This document shows positions 1-8,257 of a stretch of 64,000 bases of DNA, piece by piece (positions within the stretch are counted from its first letter, which is position 1; each line of letters begins with the position of its first letter). The stretch lies in contig JAABSH010000015.1 in assembly GCA_011390465.1 (NCBI GenBank), positions 1-64,000 of the forward strand. The letters are read 5' to 3'. A program made the position numbers and the translations under genes. Source of the DNA: Desulfobacteraceae bacterium (GTDB lineage: Bacteria > Desulfobacterota > Desulfobacteria > Desulfobacterales > Desulfosalsimonadaceae). The notes under the pieces are model-generated. The model made no database searches, was not told the DNA's origin, and saw nothing but the letters and a program-made list of their open reading frames with translations.

Positions 1-11
1 GGTCAAGTTCT

Positions 12-117
12 GTCATTGCGAGCCACGCTGAAGACGTGGCAAGGACGGTACGACCGAAGCAATCCCCTGAAAACAGGGAGATTACTTCGTCGTTCGTTCC
101 TCACGCCTCGTAATGAC
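12..117. repeat. Imperfect inverted repeat (REP/MITE-like)
   Basis: The left part starts TCATTGCGAG and continues to GAAGCAATCCC. The right part mirrors it from GAGATTACTTCG to CCTCGTAATGAC, so the whole can fold into an imperfect hairpin. A partial copy of the right arm recurs at 845-887. No coding sequence is credible in 1-191. The element lies downstream of the minus-strand plsY stop and could help end that transcript, which is inference. Confidence 0.6.
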
Positions 118-191
118 TGCTATTTTTATGTAGATTGCAGCATCAACTTAAGCGAACCGGATAAGCAGATTTTGTTTTTTTTATTCCATAG

Positions 192-809
192 TTATTTATT
201 TCTTAAGGTTGGTTCTGTCCCGGCGAGCAATCGTTTAATATTATCTTTGTGGCGGAAGATAATGGCCAGGGCAATAATCAGGCTGAAGCCGGTAAAAATC
301 AGGGAGCCGGTAAGCCAGAACGTCCCCATGGGAAGAAAGGCGGTTGCTGCCAGGGAGCCCGGGGATACCCGCCGGGTGGCCGTGGCCGTTATCAAAAAGA
401 GGATGACGGCAAGTCCAACGGTTGCCGGGGAAATCACCCAAAAACATCCGGCTGCCGTGGCCACGCCTTTGCCGCTGGCTTTGAATTTCAGGTAAACCGG
501 AAACAGGTGACCGTAAACTGCGGCAACAGCGGTCAGGCCCATGATTGTCTCTTTAAGGGCAGGGGAAAGGTCTTTGGCGATAAAAGCCGCAAGAAGCACC
601 GGTCCGGCGCCTTTCAGCATATCGCAGGCCAATGTGGCAATGCCCGGTTTCCAGCCTCCGGCCCGGCGGGCGTTGGTGGCCCCGATATTGCCGCTGCCGG
701 TTTTTCGGAGATCAATACCGCTAAACATCCGGGCAAAGATCAGTCCAAACGGGATGGAGCCGAGGAAAAAAGCGAATATACAAAGAAATAGAATGGTTGT
801 TATCATCAT
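192..809 (-). CDS. plsY: Glycerol-3-phosphate acyltransferase PlsY
   Basis: Inner-membrane acyl-phosphate:glycerol-3-phosphate acyltransferase, making lysophosphatidic acid in phospholipid synthesis. The 205-residue length is normal for PlsY. Signature segments are visible: a GSIPFG-type N-terminal motif, SGNIGATNARRAGG after the first membrane segment (substrate binding), and KASGKGVATA in the middle. Several hydrophobic segments follow and the tail is basic. The ATG pair at 809 and 806 gives the start; no clear Shine-Dalgarno is seen, but TATAAT lies about 12 bases upstream (plus-strand 821-826), so the transcript may be nearly leaderless. Divergent from the Smr gene. Confidence 0.95.
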   Translation of the reverse strand: MMITTILFLCIFAFFLGSIPFGLIFARMFSGIDLRKTGSGNIGATNARRAGGWKPGIATLACDMLKGAGPVLLAAFIAKDLSPALKETIMGLTAVAAVYGHLFPVYLKFKASGKGVATAAGCFWVISPATVGLAVILFLITATATRRVSPGSLAATAFLPMGTFWLTGSLIFTGFSLIIALAIIFRHKDNIKRLLAGTEPTLRNK

Positions 810-844
810 AAGAAACCGATATTATAGGCGCTGTGTGGCTGTTC

Positions 845-887
845 TGGAGATTGCTTCGCCGTTCGTTCCTCACGCCTCGCAATGGCA
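845..887. repeat. Partial copy of the 12-117 repeat
   Basis: The stretch from GAGATTGCTTCG through GTTCGTTCCTCACGCCTCG to CAATGGCAGA closely matches the right arm of the repeat at 12-117. It sits between the divergent plsY and Smr genes; the rest of 810-961 shows no gene. Confidence 0.55.
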
Positions 888-961
888 GAGGGGTTTACTT
901 ATGATAACCGGTACTCTTTTTTTACGAGTGCGTCAATCATCCGGTTTTTAAGGGAGCCAAA

Positions 962-1228
962 ATGGATCCGATTGAAATACCAATAGACGGGGTTCTGGAT
1001 CTGCATACCTTTCTCCCGAAAGAGGTAAAACCGCTGCTCTATGACTATATTGCCGCCTGCCGGGAAAACGGCATTTTTTCCCTGCGGATCATTCACGGCA
1101 AAGGCACCGGCGTGCTGAAGAAACGGGTGCAGGGGATTTTATCCGCCCATCCCCACGTGCGGACAGTTGCGGACGCGCCTGCCGCGGCCGGCGGATGGGG
1201 GGCGACCCTGGCGGAACTTAAACCATAA
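962..1228 (+). CDS. Smr-domain protein
   Basis: A stand-alone Smr domain of 88 residues. The DLHTF motif near residue 14 and the HGKGTG motif near residue 44 are the two hallmarks of the family (small MutS-related, a nicking nuclease or nucleic-acid-binding fold). No MutS2 domains are attached. The start has AAGGGAG about 6 bases upstream. The substrate (branched DNA or ribosome-bound RNA) cannot be told from sequence. It may be cotranscribed with the MFS gene that follows. Confidence 0.88.
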   Translation: MDPIEIPIDGVLDLHTFLPKEVKPLLYDYIAACRENGIFSLRIIHGKGTGVLKKRVQGILSAHPHVRTVADAPAAAGGWGATLAELKP

Positions 1229-1287
1229 AAAGAAAAGAAGCTTGTCTCCCGCCCAGGGCAGTGATAGGCATGGGGGCTTATTTTATT

Positions 1288-2478
1288 ATGGAACGCGTTG
1301 AAAAAAAAATATTTGCCGCTCTTTTCTTTTCCCTTTTCGCTTCGGTTACCGGCGTGGGGATTGTGGTGCCGCTGCTGCCGGTGTATGCGCATCACCTGGG
1401 GGCCACGGGGTTTTATATTGCCTTGATTTTTGGCGGGTTTTCCCTGACCCGAACGTTTTTTCTGCCCTGGTTCGGCCGGTTGTCCGACCGGAAAGGCCGT
1501 AAGCCGTTTATTGCCTGCGGTTTGTTTGCCTATTTTGTCATTTCCGTGGGGTTTATGTTTTTCCAGGATATTCACGGACTGGTGCTGCTTCGCATGATTC
1601 AGGGGGTGGCATCGGCCATGATCATGCCCGTGGCCCAGGCCTATATCGGAGATATTACCCCCAAAGGCAAAGAAGGGCTTTCCATGGGCATCTTCAATGT
1701 GTCCGTGTTTATGGGGCTTTCCATCGGGCCGCTGCTGGGGGGCATCATTAATGATTCTTTTTGCCTTGAAGCGGCGTTCGGCGCCATGGCCGTGATGTCG
1801 TTTGCCGCATTCTGCTTCAGTTTTTTTCTGCTGCCCCCGGTCCGGGAGGAGGAAATTTCCCACCGATTTTATCCGCCGCCCCGGTGGAGGCTGCTTCTGA
1901 GTCACCGGCAGATTATCAGCGTTTCCGCTTTCCGGTTTGTATACACCACCTGCATCGGCATTATCTGGGGCTTTCTGCCGGTTTACGGGGATATGAAATT
2001 TTCCCTGTCAAGCTCGGCCATTGGGGTGCTGGTGGTTCTGGCGGTGTCTGTGAGCGGTCTTTTGAATATTCCCATGGGCGCGGTGGCGGATCGCATGGAC
2101 AAGCGGATTCTGGTCATCACGGGCGGGGTTTTGACAGCGGTTGCCATTTTGCTTTTGGGAAATGCCGCGGGATTTTGGGGAATGTTTGTGGCCAATGTTA
2201 TTTTTGGTATCGGCGGCGGAATATCCATGCCGGCCCTGATGGCCCTGGCAGTGGTCAGCGGCAATGAAACCCGGGCCATGGGGTCGGTGATGTCCTTAAT
2301 TACCGTGGCCCACAGCCTGGGCATGCTGTTTGGTTCAATTCTTGCCGGAATGGTGATGGATTTTTTTGAATTGCAGTATGCGTTTTTTATCGGGGCCGCG
2401 GTCATGGCTGCCGGCATTGTGATTTTTGCCGGCGGCATGTATTTTGGGAAGCCCTCCCGACCGACAGAACCCCTTTGA
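1288..2478 (+). CDS. MFS transporter
   Basis: About 396 residues with the 12 hydrophobic segments of the major facilitator superfamily. The loop after the second segment carries a GRLSDRKGRKP motif, the classic MFS motif A, and an ADRMDKR version occurs at the equivalent place in the second half, as in drug/H+ antiporter-like families. Substrate unknown; a multidrug or small-organic exporter is a guess. In-frame starts also exist at 1261 (GTG) and 1270; 1288 is preferred because the typical charged start followed by the first membrane helix begins there. Convergent with the kinase gene that follows. Confidence 0.85.
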   Translation: MERVEKKIFAALFFSLFASVTGVGIVVPLLPVYAHHLGATGFYIALIFGGFSLTRTFFLPWFGRLSDRKGRKPFIACGLFAYFVISVGFMFFQDIHGLVLLRMIQGVASAMIMPVAQAYIGDITPKGKEGLSMGIFNVSVFMGLSIGPLLGGIINDSFCLEAAFGAMAVMSFAAFCFSFFLLPPVREEEISHRFYPPPRWRLLLSHRQIISVSAFRFVYTTCIGIIWGFLPVYGDMKFSLSSSAIGVLVVLAVSVSGLLNIPMGAVADRMDKRILVITGGVLTAVAILLLGNAAGFWGMFVANVIFGIGGGISMPALMALAVVSGNETRAMGSVMSLITVAHSLGMLFGSILAGMVMDFFELQYAFFIGAAVMAAGIVIFAGGMYFGKPSRPTEPL

Positions 2479-2502
2479 CGATTTCTGACGATCTCTGGGG
2501 GG

Positions 2503-4401
2503 CTATGTATTAAATCCTTTTTTTCGCATAATGGACGTCATCACCACCCGGAATCCGATATAATTTTCCTTGAAATCCTGATTCACGCCGGCCCGGTAAG
2601 TGCAGCGCATTTCATTGAAGGAATTGGACCAGGAACCGCCCCGGATGACCCGTCTGGGACCGTCACCGGAAATAAGGGGATTGCTGGCGGCATGATCCTT
2701 GTAGGCGGTTTCACTGTAGGCATCCAGGCACCACTCGTAAACATTGCCGCTCATGTCATAGAGCCCGAGGGCGTTGGGCTGTTTTTTCCCCACCGGATGG
2801 GTGGCCATGCCGCTGTTGGCGGAATACCAGGCCACCGCGTCCAGGTGTTTCCCGCCGGCATATTTCTGGAATTTTCCGCAGCTTCGGGCCGCATATTCCC
2901 ATTCCGCTTCCGTGGGCAGGCGAAAGTGGTATTTCCCTTTGTTCAGGGAAATCATTTTCTGAATAAATTCATTGACTTCATTCCATGATACCTGTTCAAC
3001 AGGATAAGCATGCCCGGATTTGAACCATGACGGGTTAAAGTTGTAAGGGCTTACTTTTTTCCAGAAAGCGCTGGCCATGACTTTTTTCCAGTTTTTCTGG
3101 GTCACCAGGTATTTCCCCATCCAGAAGCCGTCGATATAAAGCGTATGGGCCGGAAATTCATCCTTTTTTCCGTCCGCGTCCCATTTTCCCGGTCCCATGA
3201 TAAAACTGCCGGACGGCACCCAGCAGAATGTCATACCCGTGACCGGTTCCAGCCAGGTATCGCCGATCTGATTTCTCTCCGGCGGGACTTTCGTGCTGTC
3301 CGTCAGGTGTTCGGCGGCAATATCAATAACGTCTCCGGGGATTTTTTCCGGTTGCCCGTATGGTTTCGCCGACCGCCGGGAGCCGGATGACGCGGATTTT
3401 GGTTTTTTGGGCCGCCGGGCTTTTGCGGAAGATTTCTGCCGGGCCATATCGTTTTCAGCGGGCCGGGAGTCATTGTTTGTGGCCGCATTTGAGTTGGCGT
3501 TTGCCGCGACTTTTTTTGCGGCAGGGTCAATTACCAGTCGTTTTTGGCCGTTCAGGATGTTAAGGATATCGTCAAAATTTTTTGGCCGCTGGTCCGGATC
3601 GAAATCCAGGCATTTTTCAATGATTCCCTGAATATAATAGGGCATATCCCCCCGGGAAAACACCAGGCCGTCATCCCTGATCCGCCGGGTGCGCTCGGTA
3701 AAGTCTGTTTTGTCATAAGGAAGGGTGCCGTACCAGATGAAATAGCAGACCAGACCATAGGAATACATCAGGCTGGGAATGCTGGCGGACTGGCTGTTGA
3801 TGATCAGTTCCGGCGCGGACCAGTTGGGGGTGAACTGGGCCCGGGCAGCGGTGGAAATGCTGTGAAGCCGCTGAAGCCCGCCCAGGTCGCCGATCAGCAG
3901 CTGGTCATTTTTGTTGATTAACAGATTCGAGGGTTTGAGATCCTTGACAATAAAGGCGTCTTTTGTCCGGTTGGAAAGCCGGTTCAGGATTTCTGCCAGT
4001 TCCCGCATCAGGCTTTTGGCCTGCCAGGGGGACAGGGGATAGTGGTCAATGACATGGTCGGACAGATTTTCCGGGCAGAATTCCATCAGAATGATCAGAT
4101 ACGCTTTTGCCTCGTGCCGGGTGACCTGTTTGTCCATGAGATGAAAATCATGGATTTCAATGACCCCTTCGCCTTTGATTTTGCCGTAATATTCCTGAAC
4201 CGCGTAGAAATCATGGGATATTTTGGAATCCAGATCCTGGGGGGTGGACAGGGACAGGGACCGCTCAACAATGATGGGCACCACTTTTACGGCCCGTTCC
4301 TTGAGATTGTCTTTCACATGAAAAACAGACCCGTAGACCCCTTCGCCGATTTTGCGAAGGACCTCATAGGTGGGAAGGCATTTTTTAATGATGGCTTCCA
4401 T
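2503..4401 (-). CDS. Ser/Thr protein kinase with C-terminal FGE-like (SUMF1) domain
   Basis: A 632-residue cytoplasmic protein. Residues 11-285 form a Hanks-type kinase: glycine loop IGEGVYG (18-24), Lys39 in AVKVV, catalytic loop VKDLKPSN with Asp154 (HRD changed to VKD), DLG instead of DFG with Asp172, and SAPE near 195-198. A basic Ser/Ala/Lys-rich linker follows (about 295-375). Residues 380-628 are formylglycine-generating-enzyme-like, with RLPTEAEWEYAAR, SGNVYEWC and RGGSW motifs and a GFR end. Only one cysteine remains where true FGEs have the catalytic pair (RCTYRAG), so this is probably a binding domain rather than a sulfatase activator. It is paired with the PP2C phosphatase 90 bp upstream on the same strand. 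Kinase targets are unknown. Confidence 0.88.
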   Translation of the reverse strand: MEAIIKKCLPTYEVLRKIGEGVYGSVFHVKDNLKERAVKVVPIIVERSLSLSTPQDLDSKISHDFYAVQEYYGKIKGEGVIEIHDFHLMDKQVTRHEAKAYLIILMEFCPENLSDHVIDHYPLSPWQAKSLMRELAEILNRLSNRTKDAFIVKDLKPSNLLINKNDQLLIGDLGGLQRLHSISTAARAQFTPNWSAPELIINSQSASIPSLMYSYGLVCYFIWYGTLPYDKTDFTERTRRIRDDGLVFSRGDMPYYIQGIIEKCLDFDPDQRPKNFDDILNILNGQKRLVIDPAAKKVAANANSNAATNNDSRPAENDMARQKSSAKARRPKKPKSASSGSRRSAKPYGQPEKIPGDVIDIAAEHLTDSTKVPPERNQIGDTWLEPVTGMTFCWVPSGSFIMGPGKWDADGKKDEFPAHTLYIDGFWMGKYLVTQKNWKKVMASAFWKKVSPYNFNPSWFKSGHAYPVEQVSWNEVNEFIQKMISLNKGKYHFRLPTEAEWEYAARSCGKFQKYAGGKHLDAVAWYSANSGMATHPVGKKQPNALGLYDMSGNVYEWCLDAYSETAYKDHAASNPLISGDGPRRVIRGGSWSNSFNEMRCTYRAGVNQDFKENYIGFRVVMTSIMRKKGFNT

Positions 4402-4491
4402 CAGGGGAACCCCGGCAGACGGATGGATTTTTGCCGGTGGATGGTGGCAACTTCCGGGGGTATCAAAAATATAAAAAAGGTATCCATCATA

Positions 4492-5244
4492 TCAGGCGCC
4501 GCAGCTGACAAGAATGAAACTGGCATTGTCGTTTAATCCCTTCTGTTCAAGCGCGTGCAGCAGACCGTGGGGGCCTGCCGCCGTCCCGGGGTTCAGCAGG
4601 CTGAAAATTTCCGCATCTGTCAGCAGATCATTGACACCGTCCGTACACAGCAGATACACGGCTTCCGGCACAACCGGGTGGTCGGAAATATGGATGCCGG
4701 TATGCTTCCATTCATTTTCAAACAGCGGGCCGATCCCAAAGTTAATGATATTTTTCAAAGGATGCCGGCCGGCGTTGTCCTGTTGGATAAAGGCTTTGTC
4801 CACCAGTCCCTGCACCAGGGAATGGTCATGGGAAATATAATCCAGCCGGTCCGGAGAAATCCGGTAGATCCGGCTGTCCCCGGCATTAAAGGCAATGGCC
4901 CTGCTGTCTGTGACGATCAGGCCGGCCACTGTGGTGCCGGCGTTTTCCGGCAGTTGCCGGGTGCTCAGTGCCTGAATTTCCGCAAGTTGTGAGCGCACAT
5001 GGTCGGTGCTGAAACAGGTGCGGTCAAGCCGGGTTTGTATCTGCTGGCAAACAAACCGGGAAGCGGTTTCCCCAAAATCATGCCCCCCCATGCCGTCACA
5101 CACGCAAAGAGACAGAAATTCGGTGTGAATTTCCTTTTTTTCCTGCACATGCGTCGCCTGAAAAATATCAACGCCGTCCAGAACACAATCTTCCTGTCCG
5201 GTTCGCGGTCCTATCAGCATGGCGGAAAAAACAGAGTATTTCAT
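4492..5244 (-). CDS. PP2C-family Ser/Thr protein phosphatase
   Basis: A 250-residue soluble PPM/PP2C phosphatase needing Mn or Mg. The metal and phosphate motifs are all present: RTGQED near residue 14, CDGMGGH near 50, AGTTVAG, NAGDSR, STDG-type LCTDGVNDLL, and GLNDNAS near the C terminus. It lies immediately upstream of the kinase-FGE gene, so the two probably form an antagonistic kinase/phosphatase pair in one transcript. The start at 5244 follows a GC-poor leader. The role is inferred only from the pairing. Confidence 0.9.
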   Translation of the reverse strand: MKYSVFSAMLIGPRTGQEDCVLDGVDIFQATHVQEKKEIHTEFLSLCVCDGMGGHDFGETASRFVCQQIQTRLDRTCFSTDHVRSQLAEIQALSTRQLPENAGTTVAGLIVTDSRAIAFNAGDSRIYRISPDRLDYISHDHSLVQGLVDKAFIQQDNAGRHPLKNIINFGIGPLFENEWKHTGIHISDHPVVPEAVYLLCTDGVNDLLTDAEIFSLLNPGTAAGPHGLLHALEQKGLNDNASFILVSCGA

Positions 5245-5466
5245 ACGCGGAAAGTATTTGGCCCAGAGTTGCCCGGATTAAGTCTCAAATAATATCAGAA
5301 AAGTATATTGACAGACTTAACAGAAATATTCAACCGGGTTTTTAACGGAAGTTTCAGAACCGCCAGACGGCTTTTTCCGCCCCCCTGATTTGCCAGGTTG
5401 ATGTTGTTTTGCAGCCGGAAGGGCAGAAGGGGTGGGGGACGATAATGGCGGGAGGATGAAAAGGGC

Positions 5467-5509
5467 CAGGTGTCAGGTGTTGGTCTGTTTGACCGACACC
5501 TGACACCTG
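5467..5509 (-). terminator. 19-bp hairpin, probable terminator
   Basis: A near-perfect stem (CAGGTGTCAGGTGTTGGTC against its complement, one G-U pair) with loop TGTTT. Reading the minus strand it lies 37 bp after the DASS stop at 5546 and is followed by CCCTTTTC, so it can end that transcript. The repetitive CAGGTGTC make-up suggests a dispersed repeat. The remaining part of 5245-5545 shows no gene and is the leader of the phosphatase gene. Confidence 0.55.
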
Positions 5510-5545
5510 TATATTATTTCACTGAAATTTTATTCACCTTTCATT

Positions 5546-7018
5546 CTATCCCAGGGTGATGGGCATGCCCATAATGGGCCAGATCACATAAACGGCAAAG
5601 CCGGTGACAATCATCAGCAGAATACTGGCCGGTATGCCGTAAAGAAAAAATTCGCCGGTGGTGAACTGTTTGGAATCATAGGCAATGGCGTTCGGGGCCG
5701 CCCCTACCAGCAGCAGGAAGGGCATACCGGCAACAACGAGTGAGGAAAACAGAATGACTTCGCCGGCAACGCCCAGGTAAGGCGCAATGACCAGGGCCAC
5801 GGGCAGGGAAATGGCAATGGCCGCCACGTTCATGATAAAGTTTGTCATCATCATGACGAAAAACGCAATACTCATAACAAACACAAACCAGTTGGCCTTC
5901 TGGAACATGACCAGCCAGTTGATGGCCAGCCATTCCGCAGCCCCGGTCTGCCACAGGCAGAACCCAATGCTCATGGCCCCGGCAAAGAGCAGGATAATGT
6001 TCCAGGGAATTTCTTCCAGATCTTCAATGGTCAGAATACCGGCAAGGAAAAACAGCACGGTGGACAAAAGAATCACAGCGGTTTTATGGGGAGGATGAAA
6101 TCCCGGAATCATGGTTTTCATCACCGCAATAACGCCCAGGGAGATGACGCAGACCCCCACAATCAGAGCCGCGATGATTTCCGGTTTCGTAATTTTGCCC
6201 AGTTCCGCGTTCAGTTCCCTGGCTTTTTCCCGCAGTCCGGGAATGGTTCTTTTTTCCGGCTTGCACACAATCATGAAAAAGCCCCACAAGAGAAAGGTCA
6301 TGAGCCAGCCGATGGGGGCCATGTAATAGGAAAGCTCGAAAAATCCAATATCTTTTCCCACGACATCCTTATAAAAACCTAAAGCCACGGCCCCCCGTGC
6401 CGCGCCCAGCAGGGTGACGATGGAGCCGGCACCGGCCACATAGGCCATGCCCATGAAAAGGCCTTTGCCGAATCGGGTCTGTTTGTCGCCCTCCCCGTAT
6501 AGCGCATAGATGGCCATGAGCAACGGATAAATGGTGGCGGCAACCGCCGTATGGGCCATGATGTGAGTAAGCGCCGCGGTCACCACAAAGCAGCCCAGAT
6601 AAATCATGCTGGTGCGCTCTCCCACCACCATGAGCATTTTATAGGCCAGCCGCCGGGTGAGCCCGGTTTTGGTAAACACCAGACCGATGACAATGGAGCC
6701 GAAAATAAACAGCACGGACGGGTCCATGAAATCCTTGAACGCTTCATTGGCCGGACGGATCAGAAACAGCACCTGCAATACGCCGATCATGAGACTGGTC
6801 ACGCCAATGGGAATGACTTCAAACACCCACCAGGTGCCGGCCAGCAGAAAGACCGCCAAGGCCCCTTTTCCCTGCTGGGACAGGGCAAAATGGGTGCCTT
6901 CGGGATCCACCGCGTCAAACCAGGGCGGAGAATAGTAAACAAGGGCAAATAAAAAAATCCCGGCAAATAATGCAATAAGCTTGGTCAGGCTTATCCTGTT
7001 TTCCATAATAGCGTTCAT
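5546..7018 (-). CDS. SLC13/DASS-family anion:sodium symporter-like transporter (1)
   Basis: About 490 residues and at least 10 hydrophobic segments of the divalent anion:Na+ symporter (CitT/SLC13) family, whose members move sulfate, dicarboxylates or citrate. GAAPNAIAY near the C terminus is the family signature. The two substrate/sodium-loop SNT motifs of characterised members are altered, to AHT and MNV. Of the three DASS genes here it has the shortest loop between TM1 and TM2. The ATG at 7018 has AAAGGGAG upstream; a GTG at 7042 is in frame but less likely. Last gene of the run 14027-5546. In sulfate reducers this family is a candidate sulfate importer, but the substrate is not shown. Confidence 0.85.
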   Translation of the reverse strand: MNAIMENRISLTKLIALFAGIFLFALVYYSPPWFDAVDPEGTHFALSQQGKGALAVFLLAGTWWVFEVIPIGVTSLMIGVLQVLFLIRPANEAFKDFMDPSVLFIFGSIVIGLVFTKTGLTRRLAYKMLMVVGERTSMIYLGCFVVTAALTHIMAHTAVAATIYPLLMAIYALYGEGDKQTRFGKGLFMGMAYVAGAGSIVTLLGAARGAVALGFYKDVVGKDIGFFELSYYMAPIGWLMTFLLWGFFMIVCKPEKRTIPGLREKARELNAELGKITKPEIIAALIVGVCVISLGVIAVMKTMIPGFHPPHKTAVILLSTVLFFLAGILTIEDLEEIPWNIILLFAGAMSIGFCLWQTGAAEWLAINWLVMFQKANWFVFVMSIAFFVMMMTNFIMNVAAIAISLPVALVIAPYLGVAGEVILFSSLVVAGMPFLLLVGAAPNAIAYDSKQFTTGEFFLYGIPASILLMIVTGFAVYVIWPIMGMPITLG

Positions 7019-7130
7019 TAACAGCGCACTCCCTTTATCCACATCATCATATCAAATTAAAAATAAACCCGGTTCTCCGGTATTCAGATGCCGCATTCGT
7101 GCATGGTTTGGCAGATAACGAAAAAACTGG

Positions 7131-7157
7131 ATTATAACGGAAAACCCGGTTAATCAA
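7131..7157 (-). promoter_or_regulatory. Possible sigma-70 promoter before DASS 1
   Basis: On the minus strand TTGATT is followed after 15 bp by a perfect TATAAT, about 115 bp upstream of the DASS start. The short spacer makes this a weak prediction. The interval 7043-7245 otherwise shows no gene. Confidence 0.3.
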
Positions 7158-7245
7158 GCGAAAACCGTGCTGTGAAACAATAAATTTATGTTGTCTTTTT
7201 TTTCAGCAGGCGCGGCAGCCTTCCCTTTGAACCTTTTTTAAAAGC

Positions 7246-7731
7246 CTAACCGGCATCGATTTCCTTTAAGCGTTTCAGAATATCCCGCGGAGAACTTGAC
7301 TGGGAAACCCTGAGCAGTTCATTCATTCGTTTTTCTTCGATGGCGTTTTTGTTCATCACCCGTTTTTTATAGGCGTTTTTTAATGCTTCCAGCAACTCTT
7401 CAAGATCACACGGTTTTTGAAGATACAAGTAGGCCCCGTTTTTGGTGCATTCCACAGCGGAGTCAATGCTGCCGTGGCCGGTGAGAATCACAATTTCCAT
7501 CCACTGGTGTTCTTTTTTCAACGCCCGCAAAGTTTCCTCCCCGTCAATGCCGGGCATTTTCAGATCCACCAGCGCAATATCCACAGGATGATTTCTGGCC
7601 GCTTCAATGGCTTTTTCGCCCCGGTTGACCGCCACCACGTTAAAATCCCGGGCTTCCAGCAGCCGGGTCATGGATTCCAGAAACCGGTCTTCATCATCCA
7701 CAAACAAAAGGTTAATTTTATGTTTCTGCAT
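7246..7731 (-). CDS. Single-domain response regulator (receiver)
   Basis: A 161-residue CheY-like receiver with no output domain except a helical tail of about 40 residues. Acidic pair Asp12/Asp13, phosphoacceptor Asp56 in LVDLKMPG, Thr in LTGHG and Lys in LQKPC are all intact, so it should be phosphorylated. It belongs to the LTGHG receiver type repeated through this cluster. Upstream AGGGAAAAA serves as ribosome site. Probable partner kinase: the receiver-kinase at 8250-9455, in the same gene run. Confidence 0.88.
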   Translation of the reverse strand: MQKHKINLLFVDDEDRFLESMTRLLEARDFNVVAVNRGEKAIEAARNHPVDIALVDLKMPGIDGEETLRALKKEHQWMEIVILTGHGSIDSAVECTKNGAYLYLQKPCDLEELLEALKNAYKKRVMNKNAIEEKRMNELLRVSQSSSPRDILKRLKEIDAG

Positions 7732-7816
7732 TTTTTCCCTCCTTTATGAAATCTGCCCGCAGCATCGTCCTGCATAAAAACGTCGCCCGGCATCATCGTC
7801 ACAGGTGTTATACCAG

Positions 7817-8257
7817 CTAAATATTGCCGCCCCGCCGCAAAAGGGTTCGTGCCTCGGCCTTACGAATCCGGTCTTCCTGTTCGTCTTTTCGTTTCCGGGC
7901 GCCTTCGAGTTTTTTCGCCATTTCCCTGGCGTCTGCGGGTTTGAGCAAATAATCAAATGCCCCCAGTTTCATGCCGGTTACCGCTGTTTCAATGGCCCCG
8001 TGACCGGTAAGCAGAATCACCTCCACAATCGGGTGGCGCTTTTTAATTTCCCGCAGCACCTCTATGCCGTCCATGCCGGGCATTTTAATATCCAGCACCA
8101 CCACGTCGATATCCTCTCCCTCCAGGATATCAAGGCATTCTTTTCCGTTGTAGGCGGTAAAGACCCGCTCGCCGGTTTCCTGCAGCCGCAGGGAAAACAT
8201 TTCCACAAAATCCTTTTCATCATCCACAATCAGGACCTTTGTCGGAATTTTAATCAT
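7817..8257 (-). CDS. Single-domain response regulator (receiver)
   Basis: A 146-residue CheY-like receiver with Asp56 in VVLDIKMPG, acidic pair at 12-13, LTGHG and LLKPA. The tail is short and highly charged (KRKDEQEDRIRKAEAR) with no DNA-binding domain. Its start overlaps the end of the kinase gene upstream by 8 bp, so the two are translationally coupled and likely partners in a phosphorelay. Confidence 0.88.
   Translation of the reverse strand: MIKIPTKVLIVDDEKDFVEMFSLRLQETGERVFTAYNGKECLDILEGEDIDVVVLDIKMPGMDGIEVLREIKKRHPIVEVILLTGHGAIETAVTGMKLGAFDYLLKPADAREMAKKLEGARKRKDEQEDRIRKAEARTLLRRGGNI

Noticed and set aside
249-791. Long plus-strand open frame over plsY, and similar long antisense frames over DASS, kinase, DnaG and rnpB regions (for example 8817-9509, 26025-26849, 44087-44938, 45064-45954)
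   Set aside because: They are mirror images of well-supported genes, have low-complexity composition, no conserved motifs and no ribosome sites; the 45064-45954 frame even runs through the rnpB RNA.
3145-3265. Formylglycine-generating enzyme activity for the kinase fusion
   Set aside because: Only one of the two catalytic cysteines is present and no sulfatase gene is nearby.
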